Origin: J095 sp964517605
Lineage (GTDB): Bacteria > Chloroflexota > Anaerolineae > 4572-78 > J111
DNA length: 64,000 nucleotides
Reading direction: 5' to 3'
NCBI GenBank assembly: GCA_964517605.1
Contig: CAZFCE010000003.1
Span: forward strand, 186,001-250,000
Shown here in pieces: positions 35,151-43,459 of the stretch. Every line of letters starts with the position of its first letter. Position 1 is the first letter of the stretch. The position numbers and the translations under genes were made by a program. Under the pieces are notes generated by a model. The model saw nothing but the letters and a program-made list of their open reading frames with translations. It had not been told where the DNA came from and made no database searches.

Positions 35151-36320
35151 ATGTTAAAACACCCCCGGCTTATGTTTGTGATTATTGTTCTGGCGCTGGT
35201 ATTGAGCGCCTGCGGCGGTAGCGCCGCCCCCACCGCATCTGCCACTAAACCCGCCGATTCTGCCGCTACCACGGCTACCGCCGCTCCGGCGGAAGGCAAT
35301 CAGCCCCAATTAGCCAAAGAATTGAGCGTGTACAACTGGGCCGATTATATTGATGAAGACGTGCTAACCCAATACCAGCAAAAGTACGGCGTAAAAATTG
35401 TGTACGATACCTTTGCCAGCAACGAAGATTTGCTGTCAAAACTCCAGGCCGGCGCTACCGGTTACGATGTTATTTTCCCTTCGGATTATATGGTGGGCCA
35501 AATGGTTGAACTGGGCCTGCTGAGCGAGATTGATCACGCCAACCTGCCCAATCTTAAAAATGTTGATCCCTTCTTTTTAAACACGCCCTACGACCCCGAA
35601 AACAAGCATTGCGTGCCTTATCTGTGGGGCACCACCGGCCTGGCTTACAAAGTTGATGCCGTTGGCAGCAACCCGCCCACCGGCTGGGCCGATTTGTTTG
35701 ACCCCGCCAACGCCAAAAAATGGGCCGCCGCCGGGGGCATCAACGTGCTCAACGACCAGCGCGAATTGATTGCCGCCGCCTTAAAATACCTGGGCTACTC
35801 GCTCAACGAAAAAGACGAGGCCAAACTGGAACAGGCTAAAAACGCCATTCTGGCCATTAAACCCTACATCAAAACCTTTAACAGCGAGGACTACCGCCCC
35901 AACCTGCTGATGCCCGGCGAAGTGGTGCTGTCGCAGGCCTGGAGCGGTGACGCCTCTAAAGCGCACTGGGATACTTACGATAAAGCCACCAAAAAAAGCC
36001 AGTGGAATTACATTATCCCCAAAGAAGGCGGCATGGTGTTTCAGGATAACATGTGCATTACCGCTACCAGCACCAAAAAATACACCGCCGAACACTTTAT
36101 CAACTACCTGTTAGAGGCCAAAGTGAGCGCCGCCATTACCAACCGCGTTTTTTACGCCACCTCCAACAAGGCCGCCCGCGAGTTCATCAACCCCGAAATT
36201 TTAAACGACCCCAGCATTTACCCGCCCCAGGAAATTATGGACAAACTGGAATGGGCGCAGCAATTAGGCGAAACCGTATTTGTTTACGACCGGCTGTGGA
36301 CGGAGATTAAAAGCCAGTAA
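35151..36320 (+). CDS. potD: Spermidine/putrescine-binding lipoprotein PotD
   Basis: 389 residues. A lipoprotein signal ends in LSACGG, then a Thr/Ala linker, then the PotD fold: ELSVYNWADYIDEDVLTQ (the acidic and aromatic start typical of polyamine binders), GYDVIFPSDYMV, YLWGTTGLAYKVD, and VFQDNMCITATSTK. It captures polyamine outside the membrane for PotABC. The ATG follows GAGGAG. It is the last gene of the operon and is followed by a terminator. Confidence 0.93.
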   Translation: MLKHPRLMFVIIVLALVLSACGGSAAPTASATKPADSAATTATAAPAEGNQPQLAKELSVYNWADYIDEDVLTQYQQKYGVKIVYDTFASNEDLLSKLQAGATGYDVIFPSDYMVGQMVELGLLSEIDHANLPNLKNVDPFFLNTPYDPENKHCVPYLWGTTGLAYKVDAVGSNPPTGWADLFDPANAKKWAAAGGINVLNDQRELIAAALKYLGYSLNEKDEAKLEQAKNAILAIKPYIKTFNSEDYRPNLLMPGEVVLSQAWSGDASKAHWDTYDKATKKSQWNYIIPKEGGMVFQDNMCITATSTKKYTAEHFINYLLEAKVSAAITNRVFYATSNKAAREFINPEILNDPSIYPPQEIMDKLEWAQQLGETVFVYDRLWTEIKSQ

Positions 36321-36348
36321 CGGCTCGGAACCGTTGAAAAGAGAAATA

Positions 36349-36385
36349 AAAAAAGAGGCAAGAACTTTGTTCTTGCCTCTTTTTT
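36349..36385. terminator. Bidirectional terminator between potD and the selenocysteine tRNA
   Basis: AAAAAAGAGGCAAGAAC (36349-36365) pairs with GTTCTTGCCTCTTTTTT (36369-36385) around three T. It has T-runs on both strands, so it can end both the pot operon (plus) and the tRNA transcript (minus). Confidence 0.93.
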
Positions 36386-36402
36386 GTTTCTCCGATTTGA
36401 GG

Positions 36403-36498
36403 CGGGAATGGATGGGAGTCGAACCCACCGGCGCCTGCTGCTCGCAACCGCCCACTGATTTTGAAGACCAGGGCCGCCACCGGGCGACATCCACCCCC
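36403..36498 (-). tRNA. selC: tRNA-Sec (anticodon UCA)
   Basis: Read on the minus strand from 36498, the sequence folds into a tRNA with all selenocysteine hallmarks. The acceptor stem has 8 bp (GGGGGTGG with CCATTCCC). The D-stem has 6 bp (GTCGCC with GGCGGC) and a four-base loop CGGT. The anticodon arm is CTGGT-CTTCAAA-ATCAG, with TCA in the loop. The long variable arm is GGCG-G-TTGC-GAGCA-GCAG-G-CGCC. The T arm is GTGGG-TTCGACT-CCCAT, and G73 is the discriminator base. The CCA end is not encoded. It reads UGA as selenocysteine with SelB. No selA, selB, selD or evident selenoprotein gene lies in the window. Confidence 0.94.
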
Positions 36499-36563
36499 AC
36501 CGGGTATTTTAGAGCATTTCAGGGTTTAGGCAATTGCGGGTAACGCCGTTTTTGCCGTGATTT

Positions 36564-38822
36564 TTAAGACCGGTGGTTGGCCCGTTCCTGGGCGTCAATT
36601 ACGGCCATCGCGGTAATGTTCACAATATCGCGCACTTCGTCGCCGCGCTGCAAAATGTGCACGGGTTTGTTCATCCCCAACAATACCGGGCCGATGGTTT
36701 CGGCTCCGCCCAGCCGTTGCAAAAGTTTGTAGGAGATATTGGCGGCTTCCAACCCCGGAAAGATGAGCACGTTGGCATCTTTTACCCGGCTAAAGGGATA
36801 CAGTTCATCCACCAGCGCCGGCACTACGGCGGTGTCGGCCATCAATTCGCCATCCACAATGATATCCGGGCGGCGTTCGCTTAAAATTTCTACGGCGCGC
36901 CGGATTTTATCGGTGGCAGGGTGGCGGGTGCTGCCAAAGTTAGAAAAGCTGAGCATGGCCACTTTTGGCTCAATTTCATAGCGACGCACCGCGTCGGCGG
37001 CCATGCCGGCAATTTCGGCCAGGTCTTCGGCGGTGGGGGTAATGTTCACCGTGGTATCGGCAAAGAAGTAGATTTTATCGCGCACAATCATAATGTACAT
37101 ACCCGCCACTTTGTGGGTGTTGGCGGCGGTGCCAATGATTTGCAGCGCCGGGCGGATAATATCCGGGTAATCGTGGTTTAAGCCCGATACGTAGGCGTCG
37201 GCATCGCCCTGTTGCACCATCATGGGGCCGTAGTAGCTGCGCCGCCGCATCAACGCCTGGGCGCGCGAGAGCGTCATCCCTTTGCGCTGGCGCAGTTCAA
37301 ACAAGGACTGGCTATAGGCCGCAAATTGCGGGCTGGGCTGCGGGTCAACCACGGTGGGTTCAAAATTAAGGCCCAAATCGGCAACTTTTTGCCGGATAAC
37401 TTCGGGCCGGCCCAGCAAAATCGGCTGGCCAATACCTTCTTCGGCCACAATGGCCGCCGCCCGAATGATTTTTGGCTCTTCGCCTTCGCCAAAAACCACC
37501 CGCTGGGGCTGGTGGCGGGCTTTGTTAACCAACTGGCGCATCAGCGTCCAGCCTTTGCCCAGCCGCGCTTCCAGTTGCTCGCGGTAGGCGTTCAGATCAA
37601 TTTGCCGCCGGGCTACGCCCGTTTTCATGGCGGCTTCGGCTACCGCCGGGGCCACCCACAGCAGCACCCGCGGATCAAACGGTTTGGGGATGATGTAATC
37701 ATCGCCAAATTTTAGCGTTTCCAGGTTGTACGCCTTCAGCACCGAATCCGGCACATCTTCGTGGGTGAGTTTGGCCAGCGCCGCCGAGGCCGCCAGTTTC
37801 ATCTCATCGTTGATTTGCCGGGCCTGCACATCCAGCGCCCCCCGGAAAATAAAGGGAAAGCCCAGCACGTTGTTAACCTGGTTGGGGTAATCGCTGCGCC
37901 CGGTGGCGATGATGGCATCGGGCCGGGCTTCGCGGGCCAGTTCGTACTTAATTTCGGGGTCGGGGTTGGCCATGGCAAAGATGATGGGCCGCTCGGCCAT
38001 TACTTTGACCATTTCCGGGGTCACGGAATCGGCTACCGATAGCCCCACCATCACATCCGCGCCGTGCATAGCGTCGGTGAGGGTGCGGGCGTCGGTTTCT
38101 TTGGCAAACTGGGCCTTGTACGAGTTCATGCCGGCGGTGCGCCCGGCGTAAATAACGCCTTTGGAATCAACCAGAGTAATATTGGCGCGGGTGGCTCCGG
38201 CCAGCACAAACATTTTGGCGCTGGAAATGGCCGACGCGCCGGCCCCGTTCACCACAATCTTGGCGTCGGCAATCGGCTTGCCCACAATTTCCAGGGCGTT
38301 GATTAAGGCGGCGGTGGCGATAATGGCCGTGCCGTGCTGGTCATCGTGAAACACGGGAATGTCGAGCATCTCTTTGAGTTGCTCTTCAATGGTGAAGCAT
38401 TCCGGCGCTTTGATGTCTTCCAGGTTGATGCCGCCAAACGTGGGGGCCAGCGCCCGCACCACGTTGATAATCTCTTCGGCATCGGTGGCGTCCAGTTCAA
38501 TATCAAACACATCAATATCGGCAAAGCGTTTAAACAGCACGCCTTTGCCTTCCATTACCGGCTTTGAGGCCAGCGGGCCGCGATTGCCCAGCCCCAACAC
38601 GGCGGTGCCGTTAGAAACCACCGCCACCAGGTTGCCTTTGGCGGTGTAGCGATAAGCATTTTGGGGATTAGCGGCAATTTCCAGTACCGGTTCTGCCACC
38701 CCCGGCGTGTACGCCAGCGATAAATCAAGCTGGCTGCTGGCCGGTTTGGTTGGCGTTACTTCAATCTTACCCGGTCGTCCTTGCTCGTGGTAATTTAAGG
38801 CTGTTTCTTTGGTTATCTTCAT
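36564..38822 (-). CDS. maeB: NADP-type malic enzyme fused to a phosphotransacetylase domain
   Basis: About 752 residues. Residues 1-430 are a malic enzyme (YTPGVAEPV, GLGNRGPLASKPVMEGK, FHDDQHGTAI, NGAGASAISSAK, the NAD(P) loop), which decarboxylates malate to pyruvate. Residues about 435-752 are a PTA_PTB domain (VVFGEGEEPKIIRAA), which in MaeB proteins usually acts as an acetyl-CoA-sensing regulatory part rather than an enzyme. I chose the ATG at 38822; the codon before it is GTG. The gene is single, facing the selenocysteine tRNA region, and links the TCA cycle to pyruvate and NADPH. Confidence 0.93.
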   Translation of the reverse strand: MKITKETALNYHEQGRPGKIEVTPTKPASSQLDLSLAYTPGVAEPVLEIAANPQNAYRYTAKGNLVAVVSNGTAVLGLGNRGPLASKPVMEGKGVLFKRFADIDVFDIELDATDAEEIINVVRALAPTFGGINLEDIKAPECFTIEEQLKEMLDIPVFHDDQHGTAIIATAALINALEIVGKPIADAKIVVNGAGASAISSAKMFVLAGATRANITLVDSKGVIYAGRTAGMNSYKAQFAKETDARTLTDAMHGADVMVGLSVADSVTPEMVKVMAERPIIFAMANPDPEIKYELAREARPDAIIATGRSDYPNQVNNVLGFPFIFRGALDVQARQINDEMKLAASAALAKLTHEDVPDSVLKAYNLETLKFGDDYIIPKPFDPRVLLWVAPAVAEAAMKTGVARRQIDLNAYREQLEARLGKGWTLMRQLVNKARHQPQRVVFGEGEEPKIIRAAAIVAEEGIGQPILLGRPEVIRQKVADLGLNFEPTVVDPQPSPQFAAYSQSLFELRQRKGMTLSRAQALMRRRSYYGPMMVQQGDADAYVSGLNHDYPDIIRPALQIIGTAANTHKVAGMYIMIVRDKIYFFADTTVNITPTAEDLAEIAGMAADAVRRYEIEPKVAMLSFSNFGSTRHPATDKIRRAVEILSERRPDIIVDGELMADTAVVPALVDELYPFSRVKDANVLIFPGLEAANISYKLLQRLGGAETIGPVLLGMNKPVHILQRGDEVRDIVNITAMAVIDAQERANHRS

Positions 38823-38894
38823 CACTCGTTTCCTTATTTAGAACAGAAATTTATAGCCAAATTTGGCCGCCCAACACTTTAAGCGAGAAACTGT

Positions 38895-38985
38895 AAATTT
38901 TTACCACAGAGACGCAGAGAACACGGAGAATATATAAAAATCCCTGCGCCTCGGCGGTGTTTAACATTCTCTCGCGTTAAGAACT
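38895..38985. repeat. Dispersed ACCACAGAGACGCAGAG-type palindromic element
   Basis: ACCACAGAGACGCAGAGAAC near 38904 is followed by CCCTGCGCCTCGGCGG in near-inverted form around 38942-38957. This is the common intergenic repeat type seen in many bacterial genomes. The rest of the 38826-39165 gap holds no visible gene. Confidence 0.55.
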
Positions 38986-39165
38986 ATCAGGCAGCCAAAT
39001 ACCATTATACTTTACGCGTTAAAAGAAAGAATGCAAAAATGTAGGGCAACCTGACAACTTACCGATTTAGGACATTGGGTGTCTTTACAAAAACGGTGTT
39101 CCGGTGTATAAACCATCTGTAGCCATTATTCCCTATCACAAAACCCGGAGGTCAGATTAACCAAA

Positions 39166-40350
39166 ATGGTTAGTGGCAAAACCGAAACCCAAAAACTCCA
39201 ACGCAAACTAAAATTTGGCCAGATTGGCGGTGGGCGCGATGCCTTTATCGGCGCGGTGCATCGCCGGGCGGCCATTTCAGATGGATTTACCGAGTTTGTG
39301 GCCGGCGCGCTCTCCAGCGATCCCGCCAAGGCCAAACTTTCGGGCGAGGATTTACTGTTGCCGCCGGCGCGGAATTACGCCAGTTGGCAAGCCATGCTCG
39401 AAGGCGAAAGTAAATTGCCGGTGGGCGAGCGCATTGATTTTGTCTCGATTGTTACCCCCAACCACGTCCATTTTGAGCCGGCGCTGGCCTTTATCGAAGC
39501 CGGGTTTAACGTGATTATGGACAAGCCGATGGTGCACAGCAGCGAGCAGGCCCAAAAGCTCATCCAGGCGGTTGAAAAACACGGGGTGGTATTTGGCGTA
39601 ACGCACAACTACACCGGCTATCCCATGGTTAAAGAAGCCCGTAACTGGGTAAAAAGCGGCAAACTGGGCAAAATTCAGCGGGTGGCGGTTGAATATCCGC
39701 AGGGCTGGCTGCTGAAAAAAATTGAAGAAGAAGGCCACAAACAGGCCGAATGGCGCACCGACCCCGCCCGCGCCGGTATTGCCGGGGCAATGGGCGATAT
39801 TGGCTCTCACGCCGAAAACCTGTGCAGCTACATTACCGGCCTGGAACTCGAAGCCATTTCTGCCGATTTGAACACCTTTGTGCCGGGCCGCCTGGTTGAT
39901 GACGACGCCAGCGTGTTGTTGCGCTTTAAAAACGGCGCGCGCGGCATTTTGTGGGTATCGCAAATCTGCACCGGCGAAGAAAACCGGCTCTCTATCCGGG
40001 TTTACGGCACCGAAGGCGGCTTAAACTGGAACCAGGAGCAGCCCAACCAGATTACCTTTATTCCGCCCAGCGGGCCAACCGTGGTTTACAGCCGGGGCAA
40101 CGGCGATTTTTCCGCCGCCGCCACCCGCGCCACGCACCTGCCCTCCGGCCACGTAGAAGGCTTTTTTGAGGCCTTTGGCAACGTGTATATGAACTTTACC
40201 GATACCATTCGCGCCCGGCTGGCCGGCGTTGACCCCACCGAAGTGGAACTTGATTTCCCCACGGTGTACGACGGCGCGCGGGCGGTAAAATTTATCGAAA
40301 AAGTGGTTGAAAGCAGCCGCAGCAGCCAAAAATGGCTCGCCTTCGACTGA
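39166..40350 (+). CDS. Gfo/Idh/MocA-family NAD(P)-dependent oxidoreductase
   Basis: 394 residues. The N-terminal Rossmann fold starts with KFGQIGGGRDAFIGAVHRRA (a GxGxxxx variant); IVTPNHVHFEPALAFIEAG and NVIMDKPM follow, with the EKP-type lysine of the family appearing as DKP. The C-terminal alpha/beta domain has GAMGDIGSHAENLCSYITG, with the catalytic-type histidine, and FEAFGNVYMNFTDTIRARL. Relatives oxidise or reduce sugars, inositols or related alcohols with NAD(P). The substrate is unknown. It is followed by a terminator, so it is probably transcribed alone. Confidence 0.88.
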   Translation: MVSGKTETQKLQRKLKFGQIGGGRDAFIGAVHRRAAISDGFTEFVAGALSSDPAKAKLSGEDLLLPPARNYASWQAMLEGESKLPVGERIDFVSIVTPNHVHFEPALAFIEAGFNVIMDKPMVHSSEQAQKLIQAVEKHGVVFGVTHNYTGYPMVKEARNWVKSGKLGKIQRVAVEYPQGWLLKKIEEEGHKQAEWRTDPARAGIAGAMGDIGSHAENLCSYITGLELEAISADLNTFVPGRLVDDDASVLLRFKNGARGILWVSQICTGEENRLSIRVYGTEGGLNWNQEQPNQITFIPPSGPTVVYSRGNGDFSAAATRATHLPSGHVEGFFEAFGNVYMNFTDTIRARLAGVDPTEVELDFPTVYDGARAVKFIEKVVESSRSSQKWLAFD

Positions 40351-40381
40351 AATCAACCGGAAAATCAATTTGATGAATCCC

Positions 40382-40420
40382 ATCGGGGCGCGGCCAACAG
40401 GCTCGCCCCGATTGTTTTTT
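40382..40420 (+). terminator. Terminator after the oxidoreductase gene
   Basis: ATCGGGGCG (40382-40390) pairs with CGCCCCGAT (40404-40412) and is followed by TG and six T. It lies 32 bases past the stop codon. Confidence 0.88.
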
Positions 40421-40444
40421 AGGCCAACGGCGGCGACAGTTTTG

Positions 40445-40453
40445 TGGTATACT
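40445..40453 (+). promoter_or_regulatory. Extended -10 promoter of the universal stress protein gene
   Basis: TGGTATACT, an extended -10 box (TGN then TATACT at 40448-40453), about 49 bases before the ATG. A clear -35 box is not seen. Confidence 0.5.
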
Positions 40454-40501
40454 GGAGTTACCAATTTGATAGTTCTTTTTGCAAATCAAAGGAGCTTTGC
40501 A

Positions 40502-40999
40502 ATGAAAACTTACAAACATATTTTGGTACCGCTGGACACCTCGGAGTTGGCTGAACTGGCGCTGGAAGATGCCTTTGGTATGGCGCATCTCAACCAGGCC
40601 CAACTAACGCTGTTGCACGTTATCCCGCCCATCGAAAGCGTGCTGGCCGCCGAAACCGGCCATCCTATTTTTATTGACCAGCAGTGGGACAGCCACAAAA
40701 ACCTGGCGTTGCGTTATTTAACGGACATCTGCAAGCGGCATCAATGCCCAGAAATAGCGCCGCACATTGTGGTTGAAATGGGCCTGGCCGCCGAAACCAT
40801 CATTGAATACGCCCGCAGCCACGCCGTTGATTTGATTGTGATGGCCACCCACGGGCGTTCTGGGTTGCCGCGTTGGGTTTACGGCAGCGTGGCCGATAAA
40901 GTGCTGCGGGGCGCTAACGTGCCGGTGCTGCTGGTAAGGGCGCACTCTCATCGCCAACCCGAACCCGCCGAAAAAATCACCACGGCTGCCGCCGGTTAA
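40502..40999 (+). CDS. Universal stress protein (UspA family)
   Basis: 165 residues of a single Usp domain. The start KHILVPLDTSELAELAL and the ATP-binding motif ATHGRSGLPRWVYGS (Gx2Gx9GS type) near the C-terminus place it with the ATP-binding UspA/MJ0577-like group. The exact biochemical role of this family is unclear. It is linked to stress and starvation. The ATG at 40502 follows AAAGGAG. I rejected the longer upstream frame because it runs through a terminator and a promoter. Confidence 0.9.
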   Translation: MKTYKHILVPLDTSELAELALEDAFGMAHLNQAQLTLLHVIPPIESVLAAETGHPIFIDQQWDSHKNLALRYLTDICKRHQCPEIAPHIVVEMGLAAETIIEYARSHAVDLIVMATHGRSGLPRWVYGSVADKVLRGANVPVLLVRAHSHRQPEPAEKITTAAAG

Positions 41000-41042
41000 A
41001 CACTCACGCCAGATAATTTATGGTCTTACCCGGAGCGATTGG

Positions 41043-41903
41043 ATGCCTTGTAACCTCAAATTGATTTTTACCACGATGATCTGGCTGACAATCGCCACTG
41101 CCTGTTCGGGAATGCCCGCCCCGGCGGTGCTGTCCACCGCCACGCCGCCGGTTAGCCGGGCCACCGCTACGCCGCTTGACCATGCGCCCAACCCCGCCAG
41201 CCGCGAAACCGCCACTGTGGCGCAGGTTGTTGACGGCGACACCATCGAACTGGCCGATGGCCGCCGGGTGCGGTACATTGGCATGAACACGCCGGAGCGC
41301 GACCAGCCGTATTACCAGGAAGCCACGCAGGCCAACCGGCAGTTGGTGGCCAACAAAACCATCCAACTGGAATTTGATACCGACACGTTTGACCGGTATG
41401 GCCGGACGCTGGCCTATGTTTGGGTGGGCGGGGTAATGGCTAACCTGGAAATTGTGCGGAACGGCTTTGCCAACACCTTTACCGTGCCGCCCAACGTGCG
41501 CTATGACGCCGATTTTCGCGCCGCCGAGCAGCAGGCCCGCGCCGCCGGGCGCGGCTTGTGGGCCGCCGCCGATGTCCCGTTGAAAATTATAACCATCCAC
41601 GCCAACGCCCCCGGCAACGATAACGAAAACCCCAACGGCGAATGGATTGAAATCGCCAACCAGGGCGCTCAGCCGGTGCAACTGCGCGGCTACACTCTAA
41701 AAGACGCCGCCAACCACATTTACACCTTTGGTAATTTTACCGTTAACCCCAACAGCAGCTTTAGGCTTTACTCCGGCAGCGGGCCGGACAACGCCCAAAA
41801 CCTCTACTGGGGCTTTACGGATGACAGCGTGTGGAACAACGATTCCGACTCGGCGTTTTTGCGGGATGCCGCCGGCGCGCTGGTAGATTCCTACGCCTAC
41901 TAA
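41043..41903 (+). CDS. Secreted thermonuclease (SNase) with C-terminal lamin-tail domain
   Basis: 286 residues. A lipoprotein-type signal ends in ATAC, then a Thr/Pro linker. The SNase domain (about 55-175) keeps the family catalytic residues: the Arg in RVRYIGMNTPE, the Glu of the same motif and the Arg in DRYGRTLAYVW. It should cut DNA and RNA outside the cell in a calcium-dependent way. A lamin-tail domain follows (about 180-285; NGEWIEIANQG, LRGYTLKD), often found on bacterial surface enzymes. It starts 43 bp after the stress-protein gene, on the same strand. Confidence 0.88.
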   Translation: MPCNLKLIFTTMIWLTIATACSGMPAPAVLSTATPPVSRATATPLDHAPNPASRETATVAQVVDGDTIELADGRRVRYIGMNTPERDQPYYQEATQANRQLVANKTIQLEFDTDTFDRYGRTLAYVWVGGVMANLEIVRNGFANTFTVPPNVRYDADFRAAEQQARAAGRGLWAAADVPLKIITIHANAPGNDNENPNGEWIEIANQGAQPVQLRGYTLKDAANHIYTFGNFTVNPNSSFRLYSGSGPDNAQNLYWGFTDDSVWNNDSDSAFLRDAAGALVDSYAY

Positions 41904-42054
41904 AATTTCCCCCGGCTCCAAAAACTTACCCCGGCTGCTACCTGAACATGATAAAAGAGCTTTAACCACCAGAAACGCCGAAGTTCTCTGTAAATCCTCT
42001 TGCATTTTTGGCGGTTCAAAATGCCTTTTAAACCCACTTGGCCGAGAATAATTA

Positions 42055-42128
42055 TGACCCGGTCAAAAAAAATTATGACTGGGTCATAAAAATTTATGAC
42101 CCAGTCAAAAAAAATTATGACCGGGTCA
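42055..42128. repeat. Four 11-bp palindromes at exact 21-bp spacing
   Basis: TGACCCGGTCA (42055), TGACTGGGTCA (42076), TGACCCAGTCA (42097) and TGACCGGGTCA (42118) are each 21 bp apart, separated by A/T-rich spacers. Sites 1-2 and 3-4 form a 42-bp direct repeat with identical spacers. The fourth site extends to a perfect 19-bp palindrome (42114-42132). The array is intergenic, about 200 bp upstream of the helical-protein operon. A dimeric regulator or nucleoid protein could bind one face of the DNA here. Confidence 0.88.
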
Positions 42129-42177
42129 TAATTAAAGAACGCCCAGCTTGAGATTTAATGAAAGCAATAACAACTTA

Positions 42178-42192
42178 AAGTGCCGGTTACTT
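42178..42192. repeat. Third occurrence of the AAGTGCCGGTCACTT-type motif
   Basis: AAGTGCCGGTTACTT differs by one base from the 15-mer at 18834-18848 and 55297-55311. Confidence 0.55.
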
Positions 42193-42261
42193 GGGTTGAC
42201 CATGAGGCAAACCTCAATTGACCGCGCCTTGCCGCAGCGGTTTTGCTTTTGGGGCAAATGC

Positions 42262-42290
42262 TTGACATTCCACCCGTATTTCGGTATGGT
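42262..42290 (+). promoter_or_regulatory. Promoter of the 42.3-45.3 kb operon
   Basis: TTGACA (42262-42267), a 17-bp spacer and TATGGT (42285-42290), 41 bases before the first start codon. That start has GGGAGG as its ribosome binding site. Confidence 0.75.
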
Positions 42291-42331
42291 GAAGGTTAAG
42301 ATTTAACTTAACGTAACGGGAGGCACAACCA

Positions 42332-42877
42332 ATGACCAATCAGCAAGTAACCGGCGCAATAAAGGCGGTGCAGGCCGCGCTCGACCGGGCGCTCAAGGCA
42401 GAAACCGGCGCAGCCTACGACGACCTGAGCAAACAGGTGGGCGATTTGCAGGTAATTGCCCGCGAAACTATGCAGGCTCAACTGGAACAAAATTATGTGG
42501 AGTTGGTGCACAAACTGGAAAACGGCGCGTCATTAACCGGCAGTGAGCAGAATTTGCTGCGGCAGTTGGTGGTTGGCGAGATAAAATATTACCTGCAACA
42601 CCAGGCGGCCATTGACCGGTGGCAGCAAGAACTACAAAACCTGGGGCAAACGCTCAACCGGTTGGCCGAGAACAATCCCGCCGAAGTTGAATCGCTGTTG
42701 CAAATGCAGGCGATGTGCCGGGGCGCTAAGGGCTTGATTGCCGACATCAGCTTTTATCACCGTGAAAAAGAGCGGTTAGCCCGCTTTGAGGCCGTTGCCG
42801 GCGGCCCCATTGACGCGGAATCCGGCCAGATTTTAGCCGATGTCATCCGCGGCATGATGACCTCGGCCACCATGTAA
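42332..42877 (+). CDS. Uncharacterised alpha-helical protein, first of a paralogous pair
   Basis: 181 residues, almost entirely predicted helix with heptad-like spacing, no signal peptide, membrane segment or cysteine-rich motif (one Cys, in MCRGAKG). I do not recognise the family. It is clearly related to the next gene product: both share LENGASLT/LEAGQSLT, a VGE-KYYL motif near residue 85-90, a following W..EL helix, a CR.A segment and a closing ID.E....LA..I..MM. It is the first gene after a good promoter and probably cytoplasmic. Coiled-coil adaptor or regulator functions are possible, but nothing in the sequence decides. Confidence 0.75.
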   Translation: MTNQQVTGAIKAVQAALDRALKAETGAAYDDLSKQVGDLQVIARETMQAQLEQNYVELVHKLENGASLTGSEQNLLRQLVVGEIKYYLQHQAAIDRWQQELQNLGQTLNRLAENNPAEVESLLQMQAMCRGAKGLIADISFYHREKERLARFEAVAGGPIDAESGQILADVIRGMMTSATM

Positions 42878-42895
42878 TGTTTAAAGGAGCGCCCT

Positions 42896-43444
42896 ATGCC
42901 TGACACTCACCCGGTAAACGCCAAAATTGATAGCCTGCTGGCCACCGCCGGCAACTCCTTTAAAGCCGAAACCGCCGCCCGGTACCAGCAGTTTCAGGCC
43001 GAAGTGAGCGAGTTGGAAAGCCTGGCCCGCGAAGCCTTTCAGACCAAACTCAACGATATGTACTGGCCCATTCTGGACAAACTGGAAGCCGGCCAGTCGC
43101 TCACCGCTGCCGAACACAACATTCTGGAACTGTTGATGGTCGGCGAGGCCAAATATTATCTCAAATATGAAAACGATGTTGAAGCCTGGCGCAGCGAGCT
43201 GAAACGGCTGGTCGAGGAGCTAAAAAAGCAGCAGGTCATCGGGCTGGACGAAATTGACAGCCTGTTGCGGCTGCGGGCAATCTGCCGCGAGGCATTGCGG
43301 GTGCTGCCCGACATGGCCTACTATTTTCAAGAAATAGAGCGCGTGCGCCAGTTTGAGGATGCCACTCGCGGCGCGATTGATGTGGAAACCCGGCGCGCGC
43401 TGGCTAACCTGATCAAAGAAATGATGAATTCCGACCAGCTTTAA
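42896..43444 (+). CDS. Uncharacterised alpha-helical protein, second of a paralogous pair
   Basis: 182 residues, helical, related to the preceding protein along its whole length (VGEAKYYLKYENDVEAWRSE here aligns with VGEIKYYLQHQAAIDRWQQE there). It lies 18 bp downstream with its own site (AAAGGAG), so the pair arose by tandem duplication and has diverged greatly. It precedes the metallophosphoesterase gene by 15 bp. Conserved VGE-KYYL and CR-A-cores in both copies mark the likely functional surface. The function is unknown. Confidence 0.75.
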   Translation: MPDTHPVNAKIDSLLATAGNSFKAETAARYQQFQAEVSELESLAREAFQTKLNDMYWPILDKLEAGQSLTAAEHNILELLMVGEAKYYLKYENDVEAWRSELKRLVEELKKQQVIGLDEIDSLLRLRAICREALRVLPDMAYYFQEIERVRQFEDATRGAIDVETRRALANLIKEMMNSDQL

Positions 43445-43459
43445 CGCCGGAGGCAACCC

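Noticed and set aside
36264..36543. Short frames across the potD terminator and tRNA-Sec
   Set aside because: The stretch is explained by a terminator and a structured tRNA; the peptides have no protein-like pattern.
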